A stretch of 64,000 nt of DNA from Bacteroidia bacterium (GCA_030428705.1 JAUIDI010000002.1:310001-374000); one strand, 5' to 3'; shown: positions 1 to 9,531, counted from the first letter of the stretch. Numbers and translations are program-made. Notes: generated from the sequence alone by a model not told the origin.

Positions 1-2842
1 TCAAGCCCCTTCCTCCCCATTCTTTGTAGGCTGAATAATCCTTGGCTAGTTTTTGTACCGAATTGTTCGAGGTTTCGTACTGTGACGACTTGTTCTTAAA
101 ATAAGCGTCGTAATAAAGGGCCTCGGCCGCGGTTTCGCCCGAAGCGATCTGTAATACTTCGGCATAGGCCGATTCCGCTTTTGACTCATCCCCCGTGGCG
201 ATCGCCGATCGGGCTATCATGATCTTGGCATCGCTTTTAATACGATTGTCGATGCTCGGGGTAGCTAGCACTTTTTCCGCATACTCCAACGTACGATCGT
301 AATTCTTTTGCTGGTAATAGCCTTTCATAAGATTTGATTGGGCAAAGGTGCGGTTTTGTTGTATATCGGCCGTTGCCTCCAATCGCTCCAAATAGGGCAG
401 TGCGGAAGTATAATCCTTGTTACCGATATATATTTCACAAGTGCGTGTCAACGCCTGTTCCGTATATTCGCTCGCGCCCTTATCGGCGACAAATTTGTAA
501 TAGATCTGTGCTTTTTCCTTATCGCCCTTGGCAAAATACAACTGTGCCAAATTGAAGTTCGCCTTTATGGCATGTAGCCCGTTCGGGAATTGCTTGACGT
601 AGCTCTCATATCCACGAATGGCAGCCTCTTTTTGACCTTCCATATTTTTCTTCTCGGCCGATTCATAAGTAGCGTTGTCAAGCTCGGTATCCGTCACCTC
701 GACGAAATCCAAATCCCGCACCCAAGCCGCATATTCATCTACACGTCCCATATCAACATAGACCAGTTTGGCCGTAGCAACTGCCTGTACCGCTTCTTGT
801 GTATTTGGAAAATCACGGACCACCGTTTTGAACTTGGCCAAGGCCTGTTCGTTTCGGCTCGCATTGTAATGCACCAACCCTTGTCGCATAATGGCCTGGG
901 CGACCAGTGGACTCGCCCTATACTCGCTAATCAGACGGTCATAGGCCTGAAGACCTCTATTTTCTTGTCCCGAAGTTATATACGAGTTGCCGAGCTCGAA
1001 AAGGGCATCATCCTTCAAAGTGGATTTCGGGTACTTGGACGTGAAACTTTCCAATTCCTCGATTTTCGTACTCGCCCGATCTACAAAACCATAACTTAAG
1101 GCTTTATGATAAGCCGCATAGTCTTTTTCAGGTCCGGTCAGGGCCAACGCCTTGTTATACGTTTCTATGGCCGACCAATATTTACTGGTCACGAAATAGC
1201 TATCGCCCAATCGCAAATAGGCATCGTACAATTTTTGTGTGTCAGATGGCGAGGAAGATGTAAAACTTCCAAAATATGAAATGGCCTGTCCGTAATTCTT
1301 CAATTTAAAATTGGCATAGGCTAGATTGTAGTCGAGATCTTTATATTCTTCGGTCAGGCGTGCACTCGAATTTTGTTGAAAGCGTTTGTAACTGGCCAAC
1401 GCCTCATCGAACCTGTTCAACATGTATTCCGATTCGGCCTTCCAATAAGCCGCGCGTGCCTCGAACAACGCATCGGCGGCACTATCCAAAGACTTGGCAA
1501 AAGCATCGGCTGCCCCTGCGTAATCGGCATCAATAAAAAGTTCAACACCCCTATAAAAAGCCACTTTTTGATAGGTAGCCTTACTGGCAAAATTTCTGTT
1601 TTTTTCGAGCAATTCCATAGCCCCTGCAAAGTTCTTGGAAGTGATATACGAGTCGACCAAAAGCTCTTGCATAGCCTGTGCATTCGAATCGTTCGGATAT
1701 TTATCGAGATAGTCGGAGATTACCTGTGGCACCGGCTCGTACGGATTGCCGATCTCGTAGCTCAACCGTGCGTAGTTCAAACTTGCGTCTTTTTGGATCT
1801 CGGCCGAGAAATCCATTTGGGAGGCATTTCGAAAAGCGTTCAGGGCTTCCTGTTTTTTGTCGAGCTTCAGATAACATTCCGCCAAATGGTAATAGGCGTT
1901 CTGGGAAACACTGTTCGTGCCGCCAATAATTTTATTGAACTGTTGAACAGCGTTTGCAAAATCACCTTGTTTATAATAACTATATCCCAAGAGATAATAG
2001 TCCGTATTGTTCCACTTTCCCCTTTTGCCCCTATATTCTTCCAAATAGGGTATGGCGTTGTCGTATTGCTTTAAGTTGAAGTAGCTCTCCCCGATGATCT
2101 TGTTGAGTTCGGAGACCTCGTTGCGGTCCGATTTGGGCAATTGTTTTTTGGCCAAGGCGATGGCCTCTTCGAACCTGCCCAGTTTAAAGTTCATATCGGC
2201 CTGGTAATAGCTAAGCTTTTCATCAAGGATCTCGGGGTCGGTAATCTCATCGAAACGTTCGTTCGCCGTCTCATAATCATCTTGTTGGTACGAAATATAG
2301 CCCAAGTAATACTTTGCCTGTGACCCATAGACGGGCGACTCGGTAACCTTGCTTAGATAGCGTTCGGCCTCTTTGGGGTTTCTGGAAGAAAAAAGCGAGT
2401 ACCCATAATTGAAATTAAACTTGTCCATTTCTTTTCGCGAGAGCGCCCCTTGATCCACTTTGTTGTACCATTTCAAGGCATAGGGATATTTTCCGGTCTC
2501 AAAATAATATTCGGCCACATCTGCGAAGGCAGAATTGCGTTTTGTCGATGTCGGGTATTTTTCGACAAAATCCTCCATAAGGTCATCGGCACCCAATTGG
2601 TTCAAACGAACCGCCGCGTTAGCCTCGTAATAGGCACTGTTCGCTTTCGTCTCTAGATTGTCGGTGCTATTCTTGACCCTACCGAAAATGGTCTGGGCCG
2701 CTTGGTACTGTTCATTGTTGTACAGTGCCAATGCATCTTGGTAGTCTTTATCTTCGTGCGTGTAGATCTTGGTTTCTTGGGAAGTGCCCCAAAATATCAT
2801 CCCCAAGAACAGGGGAAGGCAAGCGGAAATTTTTGTAAACAT
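1..2842 (-). CDS. Large tetratricopeptide-repeat protein, 3' end outside window
   Basis: The minus-strand frame is open from the ATG at 2842 to the window edge (947 codons, no stop seen), so the C-terminus is missing. It begins with a Sec-type signal (MFTKISACLPLFLG...) and continues as an almost unbroken array of TPR-like helical pairs with recurring patterns such as YxLGYxxYxxxDYxxAxxxF and YxxLGxxYxxxxxYxxAIxxY. Bacteroidota commonly encode such ~1000-residue periplasmic or outer-membrane-associated TPR proteins; they are thought to scaffold protein complexes, but no specific partner can be named here. The gene is divergent from the small gene at 3001. No lipobox cysteine is obvious, so a soluble periplasmic protein is more likely than a lipoprotein. 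The TPR assignment is sure; the function is unknown. Confidence 0.85.
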   Translation of the reverse strand, partial: MFTKISACLPLFLGMIFWGTSQETKIYTHEDKDYQDALALYNNEQYQAAQTIFGRVKNSTDNLETKANSAYYEANAAVRLNQLGADDLMEDFVEKYPTSTKRNSAFADVAEYYFETGKYPYALKWYNKVDQGALSRKEMDKFNFNYGYSLFSSRNPKEAERYLSKVTESPVYGSQAKYYLGYISYQQDDYETANERFDEITDPEILDEKLSYYQADMNFKLGRFEEAIALAKKQLPKSDRNEVSELNKIIGESYFNLKQYDNAIPYLEEYRGKRGKWNNTDYYLLGYSYYKQGDFANAVQQFNKIIGGTNSVSQNAYYHLAECYLKLDKKQEALNAFRNASQMDFSAEIQKDASLNYARLSYEIGNPYEPVPQVISDYLDKYPNDSNAQAMQELLVDSYITSKNFAGAMELLEKNRNFASKATYQKVAFYRGVELFIDADYAGAADAFAKSLDSAADALFEARAAYWKAESEYMLNRFDEALASYKRFQQNSSARLTEEYKDLDYNLAYANFKLKNYGQAISYFGSFTSSSPSDTQKLYDAYLRLGDSYFVTSKYWSAIETYNKALALTGPEKDYAAYHKALSYGFVDRASTKIEELESFTSKYPKSTLKDDALFELGNSYITSGQENRGLQAYDRLISEYRASPLVAQAIMRQGLVHYNASRNEQALAKFKTVVRDFPNTQEAVQAVATAKLVYVDMGRVDEYAAWVRDLDFVEVTDTELDNATYESAEKKNMEGQKEAAIRGYESYVKQFPNGLHAIKANFNLAQLYFAKGDKEKAQIYYKFVADKGASEYTEQALTRTCEIYIGNKDYTSALPYLERLEATADIQQNRTFAQSNLMKGYYQQKNYDRTLEYAEKVLATPSIDNRIKSDAKIMIARSAIATGDESKAESAYAEVLQIASGETAAEALYYDAYFKNKSSQYETSNNSVQKLAKDYSAYKEWGGRGL

Positions 2843-3000
2843 AGCGTTCTAACTATTTTCTAGTTTGTATAACGTCAAAAACCGAATCAAAGTATGTGCC
2901 ATTACATTACAAACGTAAAAGATTTGGCAAGGCGAGTGGTTCTTATACGAGTTAACTTATTACTTTTATATCAACATTACCGATAACTAAAAACGTAGGA

Positions 3001-3462
3001 ATGAAACGGCTTTACACTATGAAACATCTTTTAATCTTATTTATGATATTAATAACGGGACGGTTATTTGCTCAATCGAGTCCACAAAGCTTGATAGACA
3101 ATTTTTTCTTGACCTATGAAAAAGATCCTGGAAAAGCTGTTAAAGAATTATATGCAACCAATAATTGGACCGAGAGGGCAAAAGATGATATTGATAAGGT
3201 TATCGGTACGGTAAATGGGTTTACGGAAAGCTATATGGGGAAATATTACGGTCATGAAATCATTACAACAAAAAAATTTGCTGAAAGCTTTGAACTTTAC
3301 TCATATTTAGTAAAATATGACCGACAACCGCTAAGATTCGTATTTAAGTTTTATAAACCAAATGATAAATGGGTTCTTTTTTCTTATGCACTTGATGACA
3401 GCTTGGATGACGAAATCGAGCAAGCTGCAAAACTTTACTATTTAGATTTAGATAAAAACTAG
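3001..3462 (+). CDS. Small secreted protein of unknown function
   Basis: 153 aa with a clear N-terminal signal peptide (hydrophobic stretch LLILFMILITG, cleavage near LFAQ-SS). The second ATG at 3019 (MKHLLILF) is an equally good start. The mature part is about 130 residues, mixed alpha/beta, rich in Lys, Tyr and Phe; it has no motif I recognise and no Cys. The DNA is more AT-rich than the flanking genes, which may point to separate acquisition. It stands alone between a divergent TPR gene and ftsE, with 127 bp before ftsE. The upstream region holds a TACTTTTA stretch that resembles the Bacteroidota -7 box. It is probably a real gene because of the signal peptide and sustained coding pattern. 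Confidence 0.65.
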   Translation: MKRLYTMKHLLILFMILITGRLFAQSSPQSLIDNFFLTYEKDPGKAVKELYATNNWTERAKDDIDKVIGTVNGFTESYMGKYYGHEIITTKKFAESFELYSYLVKYDRQPLRFVFKFYKPNDKWVLFSYALDDSLDDEIEQAAKLYYLDLDKN

Positions 3463-3589
3463 CAACCTAATTGTCACTAAGTTAAAGCTTATTATCTTTT
3501 AATTGTAAGAAAAATCCTATACAATTTTCACAAATGCTGGTTTGTAAGGGCGTATCAGCTACTTAACACACATAAACGAACCTATCACC

Positions 3590-4273
3590 ATGGGAGAAAC
3601 GATATTACAGCTACAGGATGTGTCTATTTTTCAAAAGGAAAGCCTTGTTTTGAACGAAGTCGACCTTGAGGTCAAAAAAGGGGAATTTGTCTACCTTATC
3701 GGAAAGACCGGAAGCGGAAAAAGTAGCTTTATGAAGACGCTTTATGGCGATCTGCCGTTGCGCAAGGGCGCTGGAAACATCGTTGGTTTCGATTTGAAAA
3801 CACTCAAGGAGAAAGACATTCCGTATCTACGTAGAAAACTGGGAATCGTTTTTCAAGATTTCAAGTTATTGCCGGATCGCAACATCAAGAACAACTTGCA
3901 GTTCGTACTGAAGGCAACCGGGTGGAAAGACCAAACCAAAATGGACAAACAGATCGAAAACGTGTTGGACAAAGTGGGTATGAAGACCAAGGGCTTTAAA
4001 TTTCCACACGAACTTTCGGGTGGCGAACAGCAACGGATCGCCATTGCCCGTGCCCTGCTCAATGATCCCGAACTCATTTTGGCCGACGAGCCGACCGGAA
4101 ACCTGGACCCCCAGACCAGTGTGGAGGTCATGAAAGTCATGCAGGATATTAATAAATCGGGGCGTACCATTCTTATGGCCACGCATGATTACGCACTCAT
4201 TTTAAAATACCCGTCAAAAACCTTAAAATGTGATGGCAACAAGGTTTTTGAGGTCGTTCAAAGGGCCGTTTAA
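3590..4273 (+). CDS. ftsE: FtsE-like ABC transporter ATP-binding protein
   Basis: 227 aa, the usual length for FtsE. It has Walker A GKTGSGKSS (38-46), a Q-loop Gln at 89, the ABC signature LSGGEQQR (142-149), Walker B LILADEP (162-168) followed by TGNLD, and the switch His at 199. FtsE is the cytoplasmic ATPase of the FtsEX complex, which drives cell-wall hydrolase activation at the division septum. No ftsX or other permease gene is adjacent, as is common in Bacteroidota where the two genes are often apart. Other members of the same family (LolD, MacB-type) look similar, but the TGNLDP context and the short protein without extra domains favour FtsE. It appears to be transcribed alone. Confidence 0.85.
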   Translation: MGETILQLQDVSIFQKESLVLNEVDLEVKKGEFVYLIGKTGSGKSSFMKTLYGDLPLRKGAGNIVGFDLKTLKEKDIPYLRRKLGIVFQDFKLLPDRNIKNNLQFVLKATGWKDQTKMDKQIENVLDKVGMKTKGFKFPHELSGGEQQRIAIARALLNDPELILADEPTGNLDPQTSVEVMKVMQDINKSGRTILMATHDYALILKYPSKTLKCDGNKVFEVVQRAV

Positions 4274-4373
4274 AAAAATCCCTATCTTCTTTGTAGTTTA
4301 AAAAGACTCCAAGACTTTCAAACCGAGCATGTCGAAATTTCTATCCAAAAGATTATCAAAACAATTTTCGGCA

Positions 4374-4398
4374 AGCCTGTCTTGTCGTTAGGCAGGCT
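4374..4398. repeat. Short intergenic palindrome
   Basis: Arms AGCCTG (4374-4379) and CAGGCT (4393-4398) enclose a 13-nt loop in the space between the convergent ftsE gene and the gene ending at 4441. No T-tract follows on either side, so it is not a typical intrinsic terminator. It resembles the small interspersed palindromes frequent in flavobacterial intergenic regions; this is inference. Confidence 0.45.
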
Positions 4399-4440
4399 CA
4401 AACCACCAATGAGGTATCCGATATTTTTTACACAGCCTTT

Positions 4441-5631
4441 TTATTGATTAAAAATTAGGCCATCGGTATTTTCAAACCGTGCAATGACTCCCCACCCATA
4501 GAAATAGTTCGTCACTCCTATTAAGATTTCATTTTCTCCCTCTTGAAATGGTATTTCAAATGAAGTATTTTCAAGAGTCGCCCTTCCTCGAGGTTCTTTC
4601 ATGCCCGGAGATCCGTAATAGTTCTTGTCGATATGAAGGGGTTGACCATTGATAAATACCCAGACCTCGTCACTAAAGCCCAGTTTTAATAACTTCTCTT
4701 GGGCGTTCTCGGATGTCACCTTGGTTTTTAGCCAAGTCAACCTTCTTGGCCCAACTTCCTCGCCTCCAAATTCCTTAGTCAGGTTCACTAGGGCGCGATG
4801 GGCGGCCATTATCGGTTTCCAGTTCGCGGTACTATCAAGATAAGCCGGATCTATAGCCACTCCGGGGTTGCTTTGGATTCCGATCAAGACATCTTTGCCA
4901 ATGGGAAAATCAATAGGTTCGGTAACCTGCCATTTTCGTATGTACCGCGAATCGTTATACGTTGGGTCATAACCTTCTGCTGAAGGTAGGCCTTCGGTCA
5001 TGCCTGGTCTTATCACCATATTGGCATAGATTACATTTCCTGAAAGAATGATTCCACCGGAGGTAGTAATGCCTTCCAAGGCTGGCACTTGTAGCGCTTC
5101 CTTTTTCATATCGTTAACATATACCTTCATTTGTTTTTTGGAAATCACCATTTTCACATGGTTCCATTTGTTTTCATGAATTACGGCCGCCGCTTGATAT
5201 TCGTCAGTGACATCCCATAGGTTGACCTTGTTTATATAAGCGGCATATTGCACCGTGGTTCTTCTCAATGGACTCGGCTTTCCAAAATGTCGCAGGTAGA
5301 ATATCTCCCCGTTTATCGTATCCTTGTCGATACGGAAACTTATTCCGGGAAACCCAGCTCCCTTCAACTCCACATCGAATTCAATAGTGCCATTTGCAAA
5401 TTCAAAATCCTTCAACATAATATTGAAGGGATTATCATCTGAGCTTCTAACTGCTTCTACCGATTTATGGGTGGTGAACGCTGCGTTGTCGGTAAGGGGC
5501 ACCCAATGCTTTTCGGTAAAGGGAAATAGCATTTCCTTACCTTCATTCTTATTTTTCCGTTGCCCATACGCCATTAGGGTAAAGAGTACCACAAACAGCA
5601 TAATAAATTGTCTTTTCAGTATCATTTCCAT
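4441..5631 (-). CDS. Secreted laminin-G/concanavalin-like domain protein
   Basis: 396 aa with a signal peptide (FIMLFVVLFTLMAYGQ). Residues about 50-210 look like a concanavalin-type beta-sandwich as in LamG or 3-keto-disaccharide hydrolase (DUF1080) families: FANGTIEFDVELKGAGFPGISFR and later NKWNHVKMVISKKQMKVYVND. The second half (about 225-396) includes DEVWVFINGQPLHI and FQEGENEILIGVTNYFYGWG, which resembles the jelly-roll accessory domains of glycoside hydrolases that support an amino- or sugar-binding beta-sandwich. The start could also be the ATG at 5625. It is divergent from the membrane-anchored putative regulator at 5774, whose C-terminal half shows a similar beta-sandwich pattern, so the two may act together. 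It is probably periplasmic; no catalytic residues can be assigned. Confidence 0.7.
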   Translation of the reverse strand: MEMILKRQFIMLFVVLFTLMAYGQRKNKNEGKEMLFPFTEKHWVPLTDNAAFTTHKSVEAVRSSDDNPFNIMLKDFEFANGTIEFDVELKGAGFPGISFRIDKDTINGEIFYLRHFGKPSPLRRTTVQYAAYINKVNLWDVTDEYQAAAVIHENKWNHVKMVISKKQMKVYVNDMKKEALQVPALEGITTSGGIILSGNVIYANMVIRPGMTEGLPSAEGYDPTYNDSRYIRKWQVTEPIDFPIGKDVLIGIQSNPGVAIDPAYLDSTANWKPIMAAHRALVNLTKEFGGEEVGPRRLTWLKTKVTSENAQEKLLKLGFSDEVWVFINGQPLHIDKNYYGSPGMKEPRGRATLENTSFEIPFQEGENEILIGVTNYFYGWGVIARFENTDGLIFNQ

Positions 5632-5705
5632 TTTTGTTCGATTTATGATTTAAAGAGTACTTTTGATTTGGGCTAAAAGTAATCCGCATTGCTTTTCCTG
5701 CCCCC

Positions 5706-5741
5706 TGTTCAACTTGTTCAATCCTATTTAATCCTGTTCAA
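5706..5741. promoter_or_regulatory. Three direct TGTTCAA repeats in a divergent promoter region
   Basis: The heptamer TGTTCAA occurs at 5706-5712, 5715-5721 and 5735-5741 (offsets 9 and 20 bp) in the 142-bp space between the divergent genes at 5631 and 5774; AATCCT also occurs twice between the copies. Direct repeats spaced near whole helical turns in a divergent promoter region suggest an operator. The adjacent gene encodes a putative DNA-binding, membrane-anchored protein that could bind here. Confidence 0.45.
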
Positions 5742-5773
5742 AAGACGTAGCTCCGTTTACCCATTTTAGTTTT

Positions 5774-7063
5774 ATGGAAAAATCAAAACTTTATATGATC
5801 GACCACTTGGTAGCATGCATAGAAGCCAAGCTCGGCTGGGGCAAAGGAACGGATTGGAGTAATCGGGATTTTGAAGAACTAAGCGAACAAATCTTCAACA
5901 CCACGAGAAAACGGCTGAGTGTGACTACTTTGAAAAGAATTTGGGGCCGCGCAGAACGAATCGCGAACCCAAGTTCCGGTACTTTGGATATTCTCTCGGA
6001 ATTTTTAGGCCATGAAAGCTGGCGGGTGTTCGTACAGTCTAAAAAATCACAGGAAACCAATGAGAAGGTTTACAAAAAACCAAGGGCATCAAAAATTTGG
6101 ATTCCTATTTTAGGAGTGATACTTGTGACTTCGTTAATACTTTCTTTTTGGAAAACTACCCCGGATATCGACAAAATCCAAGATCCGCTCAAATCGGAAG
6201 ATTTCGTTTTTAAAAGCAGGCCCGTAAGTGAGGGAATTCCGAATTCCGTGGTTTTCGATTACGATGCATCCGCCGCGCCCGATGGCTCGAAAATTGAAAT
6301 ACAGCAATATTGGGACGAGACCAAACGGATGGCGGTAAACAAAAACGATAGCGTCGCTACAAGTATTTATTTCCATCCCGGATTTTTCAAATCAAAACTG
6401 CTTGTCGACGAAACCATTGTCAGGGAAAATGATGTCTTCATTACCACGCAAGATTGGCTGGGCCTCATCGAACACGAACCTCGGCCGATTTATCTCGATA
6501 AATCGGATATCCTTAAAAACGATCGATTGGCCATAACCGCTGAAACGGTCGCTTCATACAATCTAGACCCTCGAATTTCAAATGTTATTGTCAGTTTATA
6601 TCAGGTAAGGGATTTTGGCGAATTATACACGGACGATTTCGAAATGACCGCAACCCTAAAGAACGATTTCAAAGAAGGGGCAAGTGCTTGTGAAGGAGCT
6701 CAACTTTTGGTTCTTTACGATGGTGGTGCAATAGGTATTCCCTTGGCAAAAAAAGGGTGTGCTTCCGATTTGACCTTGATGACTTTCGATGGATTCGTAG
6801 ATGGCAAAAAGAACGATCTTTCGGGTTTTGGGGTTGATTTTGACGATTATGTGAATCTAAAATGCATTTCAAAGAACCATAAACTTGACATAGCAATCGA
6901 TGGTAAATCCGTCTATCAAATGAACGTTCTCGAAACCGCCAAGAAAATCAAAGGTATCGTTATCCATTTTGAGGGGGCAGGCTCGGTAAAAAAGGTTGAA
7001 TTCAAAAAAAACGACCAGACCGTTTATGTTTCCGCCTTCGGAATGAATCATAACCCAAAATAA
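5774..7063 (+). CDS. Putative membrane-anchored one-component regulator
   Basis: 429 aa in three parts. Residues about 1-90 match an N-terminal domain I associate with Bacteroidota regulators: LSEQIFNTTRKRLSVTTLKRIWGR, then TLDILSEFLGHESW, which looks like a helix-turn-helix fold in which TTLKRIWG precedes a recognition-like segment. A single transmembrane helix follows (about 109-127, IWIPILGVILVTSLILSFW). The remaining ~300 residues should be periplasmic; the last ~150 (GASACEGAQLLVLYDGG..., LDIAIDGKSVYQMNV) read as a beta-sandwich. This ToxR-like topology suggests direct coupling of a periplasmic signal to DNA binding. It is divergent from the secreted LamG-like gene, a plausible target or partner. 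The function is inferred from architecture only. Confidence 0.6.
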   Translation: MEKSKLYMIDHLVACIEAKLGWGKGTDWSNRDFEELSEQIFNTTRKRLSVTTLKRIWGRAERIANPSSGTLDILSEFLGHESWRVFVQSKKSQETNEKVYKKPRASKIWIPILGVILVTSLILSFWKTTPDIDKIQDPLKSEDFVFKSRPVSEGIPNSVVFDYDASAAPDGSKIEIQQYWDETKRMAVNKNDSVATSIYFHPGFFKSKLLVDETIVRENDVFITTQDWLGLIEHEPRPIYLDKSDILKNDRLAITAETVASYNLDPRISNVIVSLYQVRDFGELYTDDFEMTATLKNDFKEGASACEGAQLLVLYDGGAIGIPLAKKGCASDLTLMTFDGFVDGKKNDLSGFGVDFDDYVNLKCISKNHKLDIAIDGKSVYQMNVLETAKKIKGIVIHFEGAGSVKKVEFKKNDQTVYVSAFGMNHNPK

Positions 7064-7093
7064 GTTTGGCACTAATTTCCGGAATAGAAATCG

Positions 7094-8428
7094 CTAAAAA
7101 TCATCAATATCGATAATGTGCCCGTACATATTATCGACCGATGCAACCTTTAACAAATCTACTTTCGGATCGATATATGTACGCGACTCCCTTCCGTTTA
7201 GCGACACTTTTGAGTTAACGAAAATCGATAAATTCCTTGTTCCATCTTTATTATACAACCGATCTAGATGTCGGACAAATTGCCATATCATATCGGGTTG
7301 AAAACTCATTTGTTTTTCTTGAACAACGGTAAGGTATTGCGAGGGATATACGGTGAACTTCTCTTGGGTTTCGTTATCGATTATGGTAAATTCCGTAAAT
7401 CCATTTTTCTCCATGACCATGACATGCCACGCAAAACGAAATCCATTTTCCGTCCATAAAACATTGTCGGTCAAGAGTAAATGACGTAAGGGAAATGTAA
7501 ACTGGAAAAAAACATAAAGCCCGAGAAAGGGAATCGTCATATGATGGGTCTTGAACTTTTTCGCACTGCCGGATATTTTCCCAAGACGGATACCAAACTT
7601 GCCAAGCAATTTTTCCCACTCATCCGAGGTGATAAAAACAAGACTGGCGGCAATCATGATCCAGGGGAACATACCGATGTTAAAGAGTACGTAGGTCAAT
7701 ACATGAAAGACGACTACTAAAATGTAGGCAAATGGCCTTGTACGTGCGTTCCATAGTAAAAAGGGGATGGTCAAATCGTACACCATGCCACTCCAACTGA
7801 AGATATAGGCCGTAACATCGTAGTCAAAAAGGCCACCGATTATCGGAGTATCCGTCCGCGCTTTCAACCATATTCTCAACGGTTGCGCTTCAAAAAGCCA
7901 ATCGGATTTCAATTTTGCCAATCCCCCGAAAATATAGACTGCCGCAATCTGTAATTTCAATATCAAGAGGGTCCAATAAGGTACTACCGCCAAGCGTATC
8001 TTCTTAAAAAAACCAACATCTAAACTATAATTTCGATGGGCGGGTAGCCAAATCAACAAAAAGGCCACCAATGAGGCAAAATAATAATGGTTCAGGTACC
8101 ATGACTTCTCTATAAGTTCTAAATAGGTAAAGGACAAAAAGAACATCACAGCGGAAATCCTATAGAGAAAACCCAGGGCGATAAACAATGCGAACAAGGC
8201 GGACGCTCCTACTATCAAATACATGGTCGAGGTATCGAAAGGCCGCACCCAATCAAAGTATTGATAAGTAAAATGGAATTTAGGGGAAGTGTAACTATCC
8301 TGGATCCAACCCTTCCACATGAACCGTAATTGCGAAAAACACATTAAAAAACCAAAGGCCATTCGAAAAATGGCCAAGGGAAGTATCGATGTCGGCATTA
8401 AGAGCGAAGAACGCAATTCTTTAATCAC
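7094..8428 (-). CDS. HTTM domain membrane protein (vitamin K carboxylase-like)
   Basis: 444 aa; the first ~300 residues contain several transmembrane helices with aromatic-rich loops (SYTSPKFHFTYQYFDWVRPF, YLNHYYFASLVAFLLIWLPAHRNYSLD), a pattern typical of the HTTM (horizontally transferred transmembrane) family related to gamma-glutamyl carboxylase. About 130 residues of soluble C-terminal domain follow. The start codon overlaps the end of the imelysin gene by 8 nt, so translation is probably coupled and it is the last gene of the imelysin operon. HTTM proteins often sit in such imelysin / di-heme oxidoreductase clusters in Bacteroidota; their reaction is unknown, but modification or electron transfer tied to iron uptake is a reasonable guess. 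Confidence 0.8.
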   Translation of the reverse strand: MIKELRSSLLMPTSILPLAIFRMAFGFLMCFSQLRFMWKGWIQDSYTSPKFHFTYQYFDWVRPFDTSTMYLIVGASALFALFIALGFLYRISAVMFFLSFTYLELIEKSWYLNHYYFASLVAFLLIWLPAHRNYSLDVGFFKKIRLAVVPYWTLLILKLQIAAVYIFGGLAKLKSDWLFEAQPLRIWLKARTDTPIIGGLFDYDVTAYIFSWSGMVYDLTIPFLLWNARTRPFAYILVVVFHVLTYVLFNIGMFPWIMIAASLVFITSDEWEKLLGKFGIRLGKISGSAKKFKTHHMTIPFLGLYVFFQFTFPLRHLLLTDNVLWTENGFRFAWHVMVMEKNGFTEFTIIDNETQEKFTVYPSQYLTVVQEKQMSFQPDMIWQFVRHLDRLYNKDGTRNLSIFVNSKVSLNGRESRTYIDPKVDLLKVASVDNMYGHIIDIDDF

Positions 8429-9524
8429 CGTCGTTGTCGTTGAAGGTTATCGTCGATCCCAGCACATTGGCCATATCGACTTTTATGAGCACAAGTAAGT
8501 CACGAAATGAATTTTTCAAATCGACCACCGCATCGGGATTAGTTTCCAGTTCGGTGGCCAAAGGATTCTGAAAGACATCTAATTTACGCTGACAATCCTT
8601 AAATTGGGCATTGATCTTTGCCGAAAAATCCTCGCTACCGATCAATACGAGAAAATCATCGAAACCGACCCGAAACGGAGTTTGTAAAAAATCCCCCTTG
8701 TAGAGTCGTTCCAAGGCCGTCAGGTGCTGTTGGATGATTTCTTTGGAAGTCAGACTTCGGTACGCCTCGAGCCGTTCAGGCGCTATCGTTCCACCATTGG
8801 AATCGCCCAACGGATTGCCCAATTTAGAGATTATGATTTCCTCGATCAAGGTGACCATCGCATTGATGACCTGGTTTTGGCTTCCACCGATACCGTTTTC
8901 CAAAGTTTTCGTAAAGGCAATTTCGTTTGCTTCCCACAATTCTTGAAGCTGCAAGGCCTTTAGACTTAGATTTTCACCCAAAGCGGTCAAATAGTCCAGT
9001 CTTCGCACAGCATCCGGATCGGTCGTAAACGAGTCCAATCCGTAGGAAAAAAGTAAGTATTCCATACCGGAAATACCTTTGGACGAAGAACCTAAAGATG
9101 CTATGAAATCGGCATCGATGTTATCGGTGCCTTCAATATTGCCATCGATTCTTTCGGTATCCGTCGGCCAACGATTGATCTCAAAAGCAATAAAGCTGTT
9201 ACCCACTTCGCCAAGATCATACAGTTCCAACTGTTTCCAGACCATTTGTACGACCTTCCATTGTTCGCGTAGCGCATTCAGGTTCGCCTCGGTCGTTTCC
9301 AGTTGAAAAACCTTTGTCAATGTTTCCAGCTTTTCGGTCTCGAAAACAAAAGCATTGTTCAACGGAACTATCTCGTTTTCATAGATATTTTTGAGCTGAC
9401 TGTATTTATAGTATTCGACCTCGGAAGAAAATTCCGAATTCCCCTCCTTTTCACAAGCTTGAAAAAGCAAAAACGAAATGGTGCTTACAATTATACCCAA
9501 GAAAATGTAAATTCTTTTCATCAT
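8421..9524 (-). CDS. Imelysin-family lipoprotein with altered metal motif
   Basis: Taking the start at 9524 (MMKRIYIFLG) gives 367 aa with a lipoprotein signal ending in LLFQAC, lying 7 nt after the stop of the preceding gene; an ATG at 9554 would overlap that gene. The body is the helical imelysin (peptidase M75) fold, seen in WKVVQMVWKQLELYDLGEVGNSF and the stretch with ISGMEYLLFSYG. In the first imelysin of the operon the signature GxHxxE reads GFHAIE; here the corresponding place reads GISGME, so the His is replaced by Ser while the Glu is kept. Imelysins are periplasmic or surface proteins regulated by iron and implicated in iron uptake. This copy may be structural or bind metal differently. 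Confidence 0.8.
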   Translation of the reverse strand: MMKRIYIFLGIIVSTISFLLFQACEKEGNSEFSSEVEYYKYSQLKNIYENEIVPLNNAFVFETEKLETLTKVFQLETTEANLNALREQWKVVQMVWKQLELYDLGEVGNSFIAFEINRWPTDTERIDGNIEGTDNIDADFIASLGSSSKGISGMEYLLFSYGLDSFTTDPDAVRRLDYLTALGENLSLKALQLQELWEANEIAFTKTLENGIGGSQNQVINAMVTLIEEIIISKLGNPLGDSNGGTIAPERLEAYRSLTSKEIIQQHLTALERLYKGDFLQTPFRVGFDDFLVLIGSEDFSAKINAQFKDCQRKLDVFQNPLATELETNPDAVVDLKNSFRDLLVLIKVDMANVLGSTITFNDNDGD

Positions 9525-9531
9525 GAACAAA

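Noticed and set aside
334-2656. Several plus-strand open frames of 60-230 codons
   Set aside because: They are opposite-strand shadows of the continuous TPR gene on the minus strand.
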